From contig NC_061063.1 of NCBI RefSeq assembly GCF_021917145.1, positions 9,442,650 to 9,506,649 on the forward strand: 64,000 nucleotides of DNA. Direction: 5' to 3'. Shown piece by piece: positions 16,837-28,879 of the stretch (position 1 is its first letter; the number at the start of each line of letters is the position of its first letter). The notes under the pieces are model-generated. The model had not been told where the DNA came from, ran no database searches, and was given only the letters and a program-made list of their open reading frames with translations. Position numbers and translations under genes: made by a program. This DNA comes from Hypomesus transpacificus. Lineage: Eukaryota > Chordata > Actinopteri > Osmeriformes > Osmeridae.

Positions 16837-18201
16837 ATTTTCCCCGAAAGTAGCCTACTAAGCTTTCTACGCTGTAAATCTGAAAAGCAAAATAACACTA
16901 GATACAAAAATAAGTGTATTTCTTGTTCAACAATTCGATAACGTTAGGTCTTCGGCTTTGACATCAAAATTGATCACGCGTTGAAAATTGGAACATGGAG
17001 GCTAGCGAAAATTCGCACGTTTTACTACTTCTGTGGCGTGCGTTAGTTAAGATGCTGTATATTCCTTGTTTTAAAATAAATACAAATATATTCCCTCGGA
17101 TCTGCTACTTAATGGTCATTCGACTTGTTTTTGTTTGAAATTGAAACCGCTTCCCTCTTCTCAGACGCATACCCTGGTAGCTAGATAATTCTAGTTGCAA
17201 CGAGATCGATTAGTGTGGTCTACCCTGCGAATAAAACGTAGCTAGGCGCCATGGCATGTTCTGTTCAGTTCGAACCGAATGCCTCTTAGACAGTGGTAAT
17301 CACACACAGAGAAATCCTGTCGTCGCAGTTCCGTGGGCAAAGTACAAAAAATACACATATGATAGGCTGGCTATATTATAAAACAAACTAAATGTCATTC
17401 TACTCTGTCAACCTGCAGTGCTGTTGAGATGGGTTGACCTTAGCTCGTGGGAAAAATATATATATGACAGAGAATATAGGTTTGTCCTTACCAAAGGCAG
17501 CGCACACCCCATTACAAATTGAAAAATACATGTATTGTAAAAGGCTATACATGTTCTTACTCTAAGCATATTACCAAATAGAAATGTATGGCCAACGTCG
17601 GTTTTTATCAAACAAGTCCAGTAGAATGCGCAGGAACACTTGCGCCGAAGCTGCGCAAAAAGTAGCTACTCGAACAGTTCTGTATTGAGCGCATCATCAA
17701 TGGCAGCAGCAGCAAAAATGAACATGCTATCATTTTCAAATACAATTTGATATACATTTCACATTTCAAAGGTCCCTTTTGCGTGGGAACCAGTGTTCTT
17801 GCGCAAATCATCTCCAGATCATGCGGTATTACAAGTCGCACGGAATTGTCTTAAACTGCGCACGAAAAGACTGTTAATCCACCCTCAGCGGCCTTTGACG
17901 CACTAATCAAGCAGTGAATCCCCGGTCACAGTTTGGAATTATGGCTGTACTCTGTTTTGTTTGAAAGCAAGTTATTGCTGTTTTCGCCATCGGAAAGCCA
18001 CGTGTAGTTTGTTATTGTTTTTCCTCAGGCGAATATTATCCAAAACAAAGCAAGCGCATTCTGCGTTTCAGCAGTTTGCATCTGTGTAATACGCCAGTCA
18101 CACGACAAGAAAAAGGCCTTTTCGTTTGAAGTGTGTAGCGAGGTAGCTCCTTTGTACCTTGCATTCTATGCCCCCAACGAGTTCGTACATAAACAACAAT
18201 A
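16837..18201. promoter_or_regulatory. Divergent hdgf/prcc intergenic region
   Basis: The two start codons face away from each other across 1365 bp, so both promoters must lie here. I see no TATA box at a convincing position for either gene and no coding exon. Conserved head-to-head pairing of HDGF and PRCC is also found in human. Confidence 0.6.
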
Positions 18202-20917
18202 ATGTCTTTGGTAGCCTACGGGAGCAGTGATGACAGCGATTCAGAGGAAACTTCAACATCTGGTAGCAAGTCTGCAGGTCTTTTCGCCCTTCTCCCCTCT
18301 CCCAAAAAGTCTATATCTGGACCACCAAACAGAGATGCATCAACACACTCCTCTGCGATAAGGAGCACTTTGTCCAACGACGATGCTGCCGAGAACACAC
18401 CGGCCCGGTCTCAAACACTGAAAGGAGGGCTGCTTTTTGACTTGCCTAAACCGAAGAAGCGAACAGAGCCTGTGAAAATCACCATACCACAACTTAATAA
18501 AGATGTAAGTTGACCAGTTATTTTGAAGTTTATCTCCATGAATGAAAAGTAGTTTCAAAATGAGACGACTCAATATCGTGACGATGTTATTGTTTACAGT
18601 CAGATTCAGATGAAGACGAACCAGCCAGGAAGAGAGCGGTGCCCCAGGTAAGAAATGTCTTGTTTACATTTTACAATCTTCTCAATGTCTAAACTTAGTC
18701 AACCTTAGACTGAACTGTCTAATTTATTAATCCACATCCCCCCATTGCACCTCTTTCTGCCTTCCTGGTTAAGGGGTTAGGCCTCTCCTCTCTCTTACCG
18801 CAACCTAGAAACATGACCATAAAGGAGACCGGCAGGTCCCTGGTGCCACACACCCTCACCAAGCGCCCCGACCCTAAGGCCTCCAAGCCCACCAAGCCCT
18901 CCGTCACCCAGGGCCTCTCCAACTCCAGCGCCTCCCCTTCTGCCATTAAGGCCGCAGCCAAGTCTGCCGCCCTGCAGCTAGCCAAGCAGATGGCCGCGGA
19001 CGACCAGGAAAGCGACGAGGAACTCTCCCCAGAGAACTACTTCTCCCTGGGGGACAACTCACTGCCTCTCCCCGCCGTGGATCCCAGCTTGGATCCAGAA
19101 CCCGGAGCCCCTTCGGCTCTACTACCTAATCCGGCGGCGGCGGAGACCGGATCCTTCCAGTCCGACGCTCCCCTGGAGTTTGGGCCGGGCGGCGAGGAGG
19201 CATCTGGGAGCGTGTGGGTGGGTCAGCAGCATGCACCGCTACATCCTCAGTACCTGGAGCCCTCTGTTGAACCTGCGCCGGAGCCCCTCCCACAGGTAAC
19301 GGGAGATCAGGAGGTTACTGATGTCTGGGTTTACAGTTCTTCTGTGCAGAAACATGCTCCAGTGCAGTGGTTCTCAATCCTGATTCTAATAAATGAGTCA
19401 TTATCAAGCTCAACAGAAGCCTGATAACAACCCATTCATTTGAATCAGGTGTTTTGAAGCAGGGAAACGTCTAAAACATGCAGGGCAGGGGGGCCCGAGG
19501 ACCAGGATTGAGAACCACTGCTCTAGTGGTTATAATGCAACAATAGAGCAGCATCTACTCATAATATCTTGTTACCGGGCAGGGTTACTACAATGAGGCA
19601 TACTACCAGAGCCCTGATCCGTCATTGGCTGAGGCAGACGAGCCTGGCTCCTCCGGCCTCTTCGATGATGAAGCGGTAAGCCTCGGTCGTTCACTCTCCC
19701 AACGCAGCACTACACATGCTGCTTCATGTACACACCGCCGTTGTCATTTTCACACTGCCCCAACAAACACCAACAGGTATATCATACCAATTCAACACAA
19801 CAATTGTATGGCTGTTGGTGTTTGTTTGGCCAGTGTTGAACTGGCCCTTAGCTGGTTAGCACCAGAGGCTGATGTGTTGCTGTTGTCCCTAGTTCCGGAG
19901 GCTGCAGGGGAAGAGGAACAGGGGCAAGGAGGAGGTGAAGTTCCTGGAGATCAAAGGAGACGACCAGCTGAGTGGCAACCAGCAGTGGATGGCGAAGAGC
20001 ATCACTGAGGAGAAGCAGGAGCGCAAGTCTTTCAGCAAGGTGAGGGGGGGCGGGGGACAGGCTCTGGGGGAGAGACACAGGCTTTGGGGTAAAGAGACAG
20101 GTTCAGGGGGAAAGAGACAGGCTCGGGGGGAGAGAGACAGGCTTTGGGGGAAAGAGACAGGTTCAGGGGGAAAGAGACAGGCTCGGGGGGAGAGAGACAG
20201 GCTCGGGGGGAGAGAGACAGGTTCAGGGGGAAAGAGACAGGCTCTGGGGGAGAGAGACAGGTTCAGGGGGAAAGAGACAGGCTCGGGGGGAGAGATTAAA
20301 GAGATGAGCATGACCGCTAGGAAGGGTGGGTGTTGTCACCTTCTTACACACCTACTAACCCTGATTCATCCTCATCCTGGTCATGCTGTGGAGGTCGAGG
20401 TGCCTGAATTACTGCAGAAACAAGGATAGCTTTATCACACTGCATTTCTTAAACCAAATCCCTGCCTGTGTCTGCTAAGTGTAGTACAGTAGTACCTGAT
20501 ATCTGACCTTTTACCTACCTGCACTTGTGTTGACAGAAAAAAGGAGACCAGCCCACAGGACAGCAACGCCGCAAGCACCAGATCACATATCTGATCCATC
20601 AGGTGGGTGACACACTTCCATCTACAATTCAAACCGTTAATAAAACACTCCACAGTCACACCCTGACCCGTGTTTAGGGTTTACGTAACGTTTCATTTTG
20701 TAGCAACCATCCCATTTTGCATGTCAAACCGAAACGAACGATGCTTTGACGGTGCTGAAGAACACGTTGTAGTCCCAGATGTGATGCTTCCCTGAAGCTA
20801 ATTTCAGACTATCATGTCCTGCTTCCGCAGGCTAAGGAACGGGAGCTGGAACTGAAGAACAACTGGGCAGAAAACAAGCTGACCCGTCGGCAAACACAGG
20901 CTAAATACGGCTTCTAA
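18202..20917 (+). CDS. prcc: Proline-rich protein PRCC (mitotic/splicing-associated nuclear protein)
   Basis: Seven exons in phase: 18202-18504, 18600-18647, 18774-19295, 19583-19675, 19893-20039, 20537-20602 and 20831-20917, for 421 aa. The N-terminus MSLVAYGSSDDSDSEE and the LPKPKKR segment match PRCC, as do SAIKAAAKSAALQ in the middle and the highly conserved C-terminus (EIKGDDQLSGNQQW, GQQRRKHQITYLIHQ, TRRQTQAKYGF). It is somewhat shorter than the human protein because the proline-rich N-terminal part is reduced. PRCC is a nuclear protein linked to spliceosome components and to MAD2L2, and is a partner in renal carcinoma translocations. Intron 5 carries a minisatellite immediately after the donor. 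Confidence 0.96.
19365..19520. mobile_element. hAT-type MITE with 8-bp target duplication
   Basis: Perfect 18-bp terminal inverted repeats (CAGTGGTTCTCAATCCTG and its complement) bound a 156-bp non-coding element. It is flanked by CTCCAGTG (19357-19364) and CTCTAGTG (19521-19528), an 8-bp target-site duplication with one mismatch, as expected for the hAT superfamily. It sits in prcc intron 3. Confidence 0.85.
20056..20296 (+). repeat. 20-bp minisatellite in prcc intron 5
   Basis: About 11-12 units of the type AGAGACAGGCTCGGGGGG / AGAGACAGGTTCAGGGGG, starting about 17 nt after the exon 5 donor at 20040. Units are G-rich. Confidence 0.9.
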
Positions 20918-21391
20918 CCCCGGAACTCCTCCTGGCATGCAGAATCCTCCCCTCCATGATTTAGGATAGCGCAATCCAAAGCAAGAGTCCCTCATCTTTG
21001 AGGAAGTACTGTAACCTGGCGACCATAACCTAGCGACAGAAGATCCCTGTCCTGCCCACTCCATATCTTCCTGGATACCCTCAACATAATACTTCCCTCC
21101 TCTTACCCCGTATTGGTTGACCTCAGATTTGTGTTACTTCCAACCTTGTTGATTTATACTAGTTTTGGTGGACTGTTTTTGTATCGTGTGGGTCCTGTAG
21201 GGAATGCAGAGTCTACACTGTGAATGAGCTGCTCACAGTTGTCACTAAATTGGCTTTTTTTGGAAATCGTTGTTAGATGCACTTCACCATGTCTGTGGTT
21301 TGACCAGGTGAGGAATATATAAATACCCAGCATATTTCACTTGGTGCTGGACAAGACATTGGAATTTCCAACTAAAAGTAGTGAACATTTA

Positions 21392-21397
21392 AATAAA
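21392..21397 (+). terminator. prcc: prcc polyadenylation signal AATAAA (proximal)
   Basis: AATAAA 475 nt after the prcc stop. A second AATAAA lies at 22268-22273; either or both could be used. Confidence 0.5.
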
Positions 21398-22267
21398 AAG
21401 AACATTTGTGCAACCATTCTTTCTTGGGATATCCAGTACATCTTTGATAATGGTTCAGCTTTTTAACTTCCTACGAAGTTGGACCTGGTACAATTGGTTA
21501 ATGCTTGTTGGACATCCTTTTTGTAGAATAGAGTGGGCTATGACATCTATACAAAGCCAGGAATTTCCCTCCAGACTGATTGAGGTTTAATGAAACCGTG
21601 AATAAGGTGTGTGATCCGGAGGAACACTGCCTTTGTCTCTCTGGTTATGGATACCCTGGCTCAGAAAAAGGAATGTGGATTTCCAGGATTTATTTTACAT
21701 TTACCATCCTCTGGTCGAGACTTTCCAAATGGCTTCTGAGCAACGTATTATATTTGGATCTAAATTAGTTCTAGTCTGCTGTTTTGTAAACAAGTGGACA
21801 TAATCAATGTTGTGTGTCCTTGTTCTGTCACAGACAGAATCTAATCTTAGTAGGAAGTCAGTTGGCTTCCAACCAGTGTATAGTTATGTGAAACATGACT
21901 TCAAAATGGCACCTGTCCAATCCTTGAAGATGGTTGAAGCCCTATAAAAATATTTTTAAGTGTTTCAAGGATAGCTTCCTTAAGTGGATGCAATTAAAGC
22001 CAGCAGACAACAAAGTCTTAGGATCATGGTGTCACTGACAGCAGCTTCTTAGACATCCTTCATTATCTGGTTTCCAGGAGAACTTAAGCGGAGAAACCTA
22101 CTCGAGATCTTTCGACATAAAACATTTACTAAGTTGATAAGTGTTTTAGATATGTAAGAATTTGCAGTGTTATTAGATTGGCAAAAACAAAATACTATCC
22201 AAGTAAACTACTCTTGAGTTTTACCCTACACTGTGTATTTGTTTTGTGGGTGTGATGTTTAAATTGA

Positions 22268-22273
22268 AATAAA
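22268..22273 (+). terminator. prcc: prcc polyadenylation signal AATAAA (distal)
   Basis: AATAAA about 300 bp before the convergent mrpl9 stop codon. The stretch 20918-22572 holds no other gene that I can see. Confidence 0.4.
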
Positions 22274-22572
22274 AATGTAATTTCTGCTCTAATCATTAAA
22301 AGCTCTTTTGTAATTACTTTTTTACATTGTTACATTACAATTACAGTGTTACACAGACTAAATCTGTAGAAACGGGTTTATTTCTTGGTTTGACAGTTCC
22401 ACTGGATTTGAAATGAAAATAAATACAAACCTATATTGTAATAAGAATAGATTCACATATGCTGTTTATTATGATGTACAGCAAACCCATTTCTGTGTGG
22501 AGAAACACAGCTCTGTTGACATTAAAGTGTTGCTAGTTTCAGCAGTCTTTGATGGACAGGCAGTAGACAAGA

Positions 22573-25494
22573 CTACTTGTCTGGTTTGTCTTTGACTTCC
22601 TTGTTTGCGTCGGGACCTGCTGCTGTTTCTGACGTGGTGGCTGAAGGCTTGGGAGCAGCAGGAGCTGCCTCCATTGATGCTGCTGCTGCTGCTGCTGCCT
22701 CCGGAGCTGCTGCTGCCTCCGGAGCTGCTGCTGCTGCCTCCGGAGCTGCTGCTGCTGCCTCCGGAGCTGCTGCTGCCTCCGGAGCTGCTGCTGCTGCCTC
22801 CGGAGCTGCTGCTGCTGCCTCCGGAGCTGCTGCTGCTGCCTTCGGAGCTGCTGCTGCTGCCTCTGGAGCTGCTGCTGCCTCCGGAGCTGCTGCTGCCTCC
22901 GGAGCTGCTGCTGCCTCCGGAGCTGCTGCTGCCTCCGGAGCTGCTGCCTCCATTGATGCTGCTGCCTCCATTGATGCTGCTGCCTCCGGAGCTGCTGCTG
23001 CCTCCGGAGCTGCTGCTGCCTCTGGAGTAGTAGGAGCTGTCTCTGGAGCAGTAGGAGCTGCCTCTACTGATGCTACTGCCTCTACTGCTGCCTCTGGAGC
23101 TGATGCTGCTGCCTCTAGAGATGGTGCTGCTTCCTCTAGAGATGGTGCTGCTGCCTCTAGAGATGGTGCTGCTGCCTCTGGAGATGGTGCTGCTGCCTCT
23201 GGAGCTGATGCTGCTGCCTCTAGAGATGGTGCTGCTGCCTCTAGATATGGTACTGCTGCCTCTGGAGATGGTGCTGCTGCCTCTAGAGATGGTGCTGCTG
23301 CCTCTAGAGATGGTGCTGCTGCCTCTGGAGCAGTAGGAGCTGCCTCTACTGATGCTACTGTCTCTCCGGCTGCCTCTGGTGCCGATGCTGATGCCTCTGG
23401 AACTGAACCTGCAAAGGCTTCTGAAACCGCCTTTGCAGCCGCCTCTGGAGCAGCTGCAACACCTGCCTCTGAAACCGCTGCCACACCTGCCTTTGGAGCA
23501 GCTGCAACACCTGCCTCCGAAGCAACCACCACACCTGCCTCTGGTTCCTCTTCCTGCTGTTTCTGTTGCTTTAACAGAAGTTTAAGCCCTCTGGGGCTGC
23601 CTTGAAAGGGCACCACAGACATGGGAATTTGCACAGTGTTTATCCCGTTGACCTGTCAAAACAAGAACATTCCAATGAGTTTCACGGCAAACGAACAACT
23701 GCTGGAGAGGCCCCTCTCTAGGCACAGGTATTGTCCATTCTCTCCGACAAAACACCTCTTTGGGTTGTTCGGTTCTGCGTCAAAATATCGTCTATGGAAT
23801 AATTGCATTAAGAAAATAATTGTGGAATGCCACGGGCAACACAGAGCCGAAAAACAATTTGGTCGGGAAGTTGGGTCCGGGGTTTCTCGGTTGGGGAAAA
23901 ACTATATCCGAACAAGAGCTGTTCGGACCAATCAAATTGTCAGGGCGGGCTTTATACAATGATGGACAGATGATCAACAGTAACGTAATCCAACCACATC
24001 ACCAAGGAGCACTTCGGTTGAATTTGTTTTCAACAAACAACATACTACGTTGTTCTGATTGGCTGTAGGTCTATTCAATTGAGCGAAAAGGGAATTTTTT
24101 TCCGGGTTCGGTTGAAACGCCCCATACTCACAGCCCAACGGAGCGGTATCAGACTCATATTCTGACTAGAATTATGAGTATGACAGCGTCAGGCTAAGAA
24201 AGTATTAGTTTAATGATCTGATCTTACCGTGACCTCGCACCAGTAATCTCCCAGGTCTTTGATGGGCTCGTCTGGAAGTCTCAGAGCATGAGGAGGGACG
24301 ACTATACCTTGCTGGAGGGAGAAAGCTGTTAAAGATGAACACTTATCATCGCTAATCTTTGATCCAGTGAGTTACACATTTTTAAACCAGTCCTACCTTA
24401 AGAAATTGCCTGCGGACGATCTCTGAGGTGATCACATAATCAAGAGACATTTGCTTTGTGATTTTCAACTCCATGTTCTTCAGGAATTCCACGGTCTGCA
24501 GACATAGGAGGCAATGTTTCTTAAGGTAGACATGCTAGCCTGCTGTGACTGAAATCTGTAGCAACATTGAAGGTACAGACATAAATATCTTTACTAACCA
24601 TTTGCCCAGTGCGTGTTTGAATTCTATCCTCCACTTTCCCCTCCCGTAAAAGCTGTAATAGAAAATTATTTGATGAATGCTTCTTTAAACAAAAGGCAAT
24701 TTGCAACTGTTAAGCATTTGAGTTGTACACTCACTCTCAATTCCTCAGAAAACATCTCTTTGTTTTCTGGTGATGGGTACACTGCCAAGCCTTCTGCCAA
24801 AAGCTTGTTGCGCCCTAAAGATTTCTTGACGATCACCGTGTCTCCTCGACCACCGAGCTCTAAATAGCGAACGAAGAATTAAGGGAGTGCATTATGACAA
24901 ATCATCTTTGAAATAAAAAGAGATTCTTCATGAGAAACACAGGTGTAAGCAAACTAACATACTTGCAACAGTCTGTGTAAGAATGAGCTCCATCTTCTCT
25001 TTAGGCGCATGTTTGGTGTCCTCCACTACTTTGTAAACACGATGTCGCCGCGGGTGTAGCCTGGGCGGACGACCCTCTTTGGACAGCGGCACCTGCCACC
25101 AACGTTCAACCACAACTGTATTCTGCGAGGGCGAGACGAGAGATGCAGCGTTAGCTAGCACTAGAATAGCACCGTATCGTTAACTGGTTATGGCTAACTA
25201 ACTAAAAGCTATTAACCCCGTTTGAGTTTAGTTGGAATATACATTGATAACCTTTAGATTTACCATACCGTCTACTCAATCTCAATTAAGGGTGGTCCAT
25301 ATTGCTCTCTTGTGTCACCTGGCTGTCACTCATTTTCCTACCGGGTTTTAAATCAGACGTTTTAACTGACAAATGTTGCCATCCGATTTACTTTTAAAGC
25401 TTACCTTGCATGCCGTTTGTGAAAAACATTGAACATGGGAATGTGATAAATCCCGCACCAAACCCTGAAGGGCACGTCGGCTGGTACTCCACAT
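22573..25494 (-). CDS. mrpl9: Mitochondrial ribosomal protein bL9m with long Ala/Pro/Glu tail
   Basis: Seven exons in phase: 25405-25494, 24963-25122, 24735-24859, 24599-24652, 24397-24495, 24228-24311 and 22573-23652, for about 563 aa. The first 236 residues match MRPL9: [24 protein letters not shown], the L9 core [25 protein letters not shown], and [12 protein letters not shown]...YWCEVT followed by IPMSVVPF. Exon 1 ([18 protein letters not shown]) looks like a mitochondrial targeting peptide. The last exon then runs on for about 325 residues of APEAAA-type repeats, ending KEVKDKPDK. Human MRPL9 is 267 aa, so the tail more than doubles the protein. It is in the same exon and frame as conserved residues, so it would be translated unless an unseen intron removes it. 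Confidence 0.93.
22666..23520 (-). repeat. mrpl9: Low-complexity Ala/Pro/Glu-coding repeat in mrpl9 last exon
   Basis: Units of 12, 15, 18 or 24 bp built on GCTGCTGCCTCCGGA (plus strand) and related GATGGTGCTGCTGCC units. All indels are multiples of three. Because of the periodicity the plus-strand frames are open too, but these are shadows. Confidence 0.9.
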
Positions 25495-26246
25495 GGCTAG
25501 GTTAATATGCTAACTAGCATACACTTCTTACAGAAGACGTTTCTGTTATACAAACGCACTACGGTATGAATGCCCGGTTTGATCTAATGCATCTAACCGG
25601 CGTGACACTGCTACTGTAAATGATGTTATGGTCCTTACATTATTAACATCTTGAAAGGTAGCTACCTAAGCTTATCACCCAGGACCAAAAGTAGCAAGCT
25701 AGGAAAGCTGTAAGTGTAATCATATGACGTAGTTACTTGCGCGACTCCTGTGGGGCAGGGATAGGACCCCAAAATGTGTTTATTCTAAAGCCTGACCACA
25801 GATCTGAGGATGTGCGTGTGTAACTATGTTATGACTAGCATAACGTTATTTACGCTAGTAAAAAACACTCATATCTTGCATCCATCCAGGAAACCTGGAT
25901 TTTCACAATGTATGCTTCATGTTTTGGCTGCTTGCAATGTTTGGGACTACCTCGTTGTTATGATCAGTGACCTATGCTCTTTTGTAAAGCTCTCTCTTGG
26001 AAGTCGCTTTGGATAAAAGCGTCTGCTAAACGCATAAATGTAAATGTTAACCGTACTAGGCTATACATATTAGTTAGGTAGAGTTATTATAATTTCCAAA
26101 TATTTTAGTAGTGTGTCTAATAAATGGCCATTCACTGTGCCATTGTATAAAGAACAGAAATACCTTAGATGTTAAAGGAAAATCAGTCTACACACACATA
26201 AAATCATGGTGAAAAGGAACAAATAAACTCTCTTGCGGTTTGTTTG
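25495..26246. other. mrpl9 upstream region with a dispersed repeat
   Basis: It holds the mrpl9 promoter side and the repeat at 25899-26047. No coding exon is seen. Confidence 0.5.
25899..26047 (+). repeat. Interspersed repeat sharing the SINE 3' tail, copy 1
   Basis: Nearly identical to 28880-29027: TTTTCACAATGTATGCTTCA ... GGACTACCTCGTTGTTATGA ... GGATAAAAGCGTCTGCTAAA. The body differs from the tRNA-headed SINEs, but the last 35 or so bases are the same type of tail. Confidence 0.85.
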
Positions 26247-26252
26247 TTTATT
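26247..26252 (-). terminator. PI-PLC-like gene polyadenylation signal AATAAA
   Basis: AATAAA on the minus strand about 80 nt beyond the TGA at 26331. Confidence 0.55.
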
Positions 26253-26330
26253 TAATGGGCAAGATCGAATCTGTACCATTGAGGATCATCAATTTAATCA
26301 GTGTCAGTGGTCCAACACCACTGAGGCCTC

Positions 26331-27624
26331 TCAGTTGAAGTCAATGATAATTTGAAGAAGGAGGGCACCAGGGAAGTCTGTGGTGATGATTCCAAAACGT
26401 AAATTCTGCCCCATGCGTGCAGTCAGGTAGTCGTAGATACGGGCGTTGATACGCTGGGCGACGGCATTGGGGTAAGCGAAGACCCCGGCTCCGCTGCCGT
26501 AGGTGAGGAAGATCTCGGCCTTGTTTCCCACGATAGCCATGTCCAGGTGTTCCTCAACGCTCTGCCACTTCTCGTTCACGTGCAGGAGGGTGGGCACCTG
26601 AGGGAAAACAAGGAGTGAGAATCAAATTCACAATTCAACTTACGTGGTCACCAACTGTTAAATAGTTTCTTGAATTGCCATTGGGACTATCTTGAAATAG
26701 ATGAATTGAACTGAATTGAACTGAATCATATTGAACTCAGTTGAACTGAATTGAACTGTCTTTACCTTCCAGTCGTCCGCGATGTTCAGGGACCCGTAGC
26801 GCATTCCCAGGTCTGGTCCGGCAAAGTCCTGCAGGACGATGAGCTTCCCCCGGGCCTCACCCACCGTGGGCACGAGCCGGCTGTGCCACAGCAGGTCCCA
26901 GTGGGCGTAGCGGTGGATGTAGCTCACAACCGGGCCGTAGATATCGTAGGTCTCGCTGAACTCCTCCTTCAGCCGCATGAGCACCGTCTCGCTGGGGTAC
27001 TCGGACAGGAACTGGGCCACGTCCTCCAGCACGTGGCCGAAGTGCGCCCGCTGGTAGGAGACGCCGTGGTGGAGGGTCAGGTTCCCCCGGACGTTGCGGA
27101 CGCGGATGTCCAGGAAGCGGACGCCGGCCCGGAGCTGGGAGGCCAGGCTCCAGGACTCGCACTCCGCCAGGGCCCCGCCATACAGCGCCATGGTGTTGTG
27201 GGTCCCAGGGAGGGTGACCTCAGATAGCGAGCGGCTATCTGGGATGCCCCCCATCCAGGAAGGGTTGAGGAACTCTGGGTTGGCCGTGTCGTCGTAGTCG
27301 GGCCTCTGAATGGTGCTGCCAGTGGTGCTAATGACTCTGCGATTGGGTGGAATGACAATGAGTTATAGGCAGAAAAAAAGTGTGCCTGGATTGCCCCGGA
27401 TGGGTGAGCATACCAAGTGGGATGAGGCCTATGTATTTATATATCAAATAAAACAGTGTGGTTAATGTTTCACAACATAAATCCCTCAAACTGGTCCCTT
27501 CCTCCAGTTTTTCTGTTGCCTGACCTGATTGATTGGACTCCCTTTAAATAACTTACCCAGCTAAGACGATGAGTTCCACGAACATCTTCCCAATTTGCAG
27601 GGAGGTTCGTTTGGGACTTGTCAT
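26331..27624 (-). CDS. Bacterial-type PI-PLC X-domain protein (1-phosphatidylinositol phosphodiesterase-like)
   Basis: Three exons in phase: 27557-27624, 26766-27336 and 26331-26597, for 301 aa. The N-terminus has a short hydrophobic run (MFVELIVLAGVIS), a possible weak signal or anchor. The X-domain follows: LPGTHNTMAL (His69), AGVRFLDIRV, LTLHHGVSYQ (His112/His113), and the C-terminal GIITTDFPG. The two histidines correspond to the general acid/base pair of PI-specific phospholipase C enzymes, which cleave phosphatidylinositol to inositol cyclic phosphate and diacylglycerol without needing calcium in the bacterial type. The residue after His69 is Asn, where many homologues have Asp, so activity may be altered. 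There is no Y, C2 or EF-hand domain, unlike classical metazoan PLCs. The size fits the one-domain fish proteins of this kind. Confidence 0.9.
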
Positions 27625-28592
27625 GTCTGATTCCTCGGTAATGAGAACAGGATCTATATGTAGAATGTGACAAGAACAGAGACTGAACAACAGGGTTAAA
27701 GGGTTAGTACACGCAGACTGTACTGATCAACAGACAACCACTTTGGCAAAAATGATAAATAAATACACCCATAACACCACACCGAGGGAAGATGAAAGTG
27801 TATTGCAGCTGTTGATCCTATTTCAAAAGAAGTGTTATCTAGAGGGAGGCCTGGAGATAACATGTACATTTGTACAAGTGAAAGTTAGAGTAGTTTTCCC
27901 ACCTGGAGATGGGCTCTGAAAAACATAGACAAGATAATATTGTTGACAGTCAATCATTACACAAGTCAAGCTGTGGGCTGAGTTCAGTTCAGTACTGTTA
28001 TCCTCTATATTTCCAGTCCATATTATCTGAAATACCCCAAGGCCTATAAGTGTAAAGTTAACCTGCACTTTCACAAATTAAAATACTCCTCTAGCCTCAG
28101 AAAATAATGTCAGCCAATAAAAAAAAAACATTGGGAACAATTAGGTCAACATTCAAGCTTTGGGTGAGCTGGATGTGAACTCCATTCACCCCTGTGAGGA
28201 ATTTCCATAGCCGGCTTAACATTTCTAATCCCAATGAGAACCAAATCAGGAATGAGCAACCTCACCATTACACAGGAGTAAAAACTCACAATGAAGTTAC
28301 CTGATGTCAAAAGATAGGAGTCTTCAGCCTGACTGACCTGCTGACAAAGGGGGAGAGAGAGGAGGGAGAGGAGGAGAGAGAGGACAGAGCCTGACTGAGT
28401 GAGCCAGCGAGTTAGCCTTGGGTGAAAAGGGGGCATGTTGATGCTGCAGATCTGGTGGAAAGCCGGGGGGTTCAGCGTCAGAGCGAGAGGGGGTGGGGGG
28501 GGGGGGGAAGCGAGGAGGCAAGTCGGAGGGCGCATGAACTGTCACGCCACTGTTTCAGTCGGCGCACGAGCACAACAACAAACATGCTCTCA

Positions 28593-28680
28593 CCCCTTGT
28601 CTCTCTCTCTCTCCCCCTCTCTCTCTCTCTCTCTCTCTCTCTCGCTCGCTCTCGCTCTCTCACACACACACATACACACA
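28593..28680. repeat. (CT)n-(CA)n microsatellite
   Basis: A CT/TCTC run followed by CACACA, in intergenic sequence. Confidence 0.9.
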
Positions 28681-28879
28681 CTGCATGTATGCACACTAAC
28701 AAATACACACACTACAAATAAATTCAGTGTTATTTTTTTATAACTAACTGTTTGGAAAACAATACACTGAGGTTACATATTGGTCATTAATCTTTTTATA
28801 ATAGTTAAGTAGAATGTCTGTGGGATAACATACTTGTTAAGTAATGCTCATTTGGGTCTTCCCTTTGGCACTTGTTTAG

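Noticed and set aside
22577-23605. Plus-strand 342-codon Ala/Ser/Gly frame and Leu/Pro frames over mrpl9 exon 7
   Set aside because: These are open only because the repeat lacks stop-forming triplets; the conserved MRPL9 residues lie on the minus strand in one continuous frame.
28435-28743. Plus-strand frames over the poly-G and CT/CA tract
   Set aside because: Low-complexity sequence only, with no splice sites or conserved residues.
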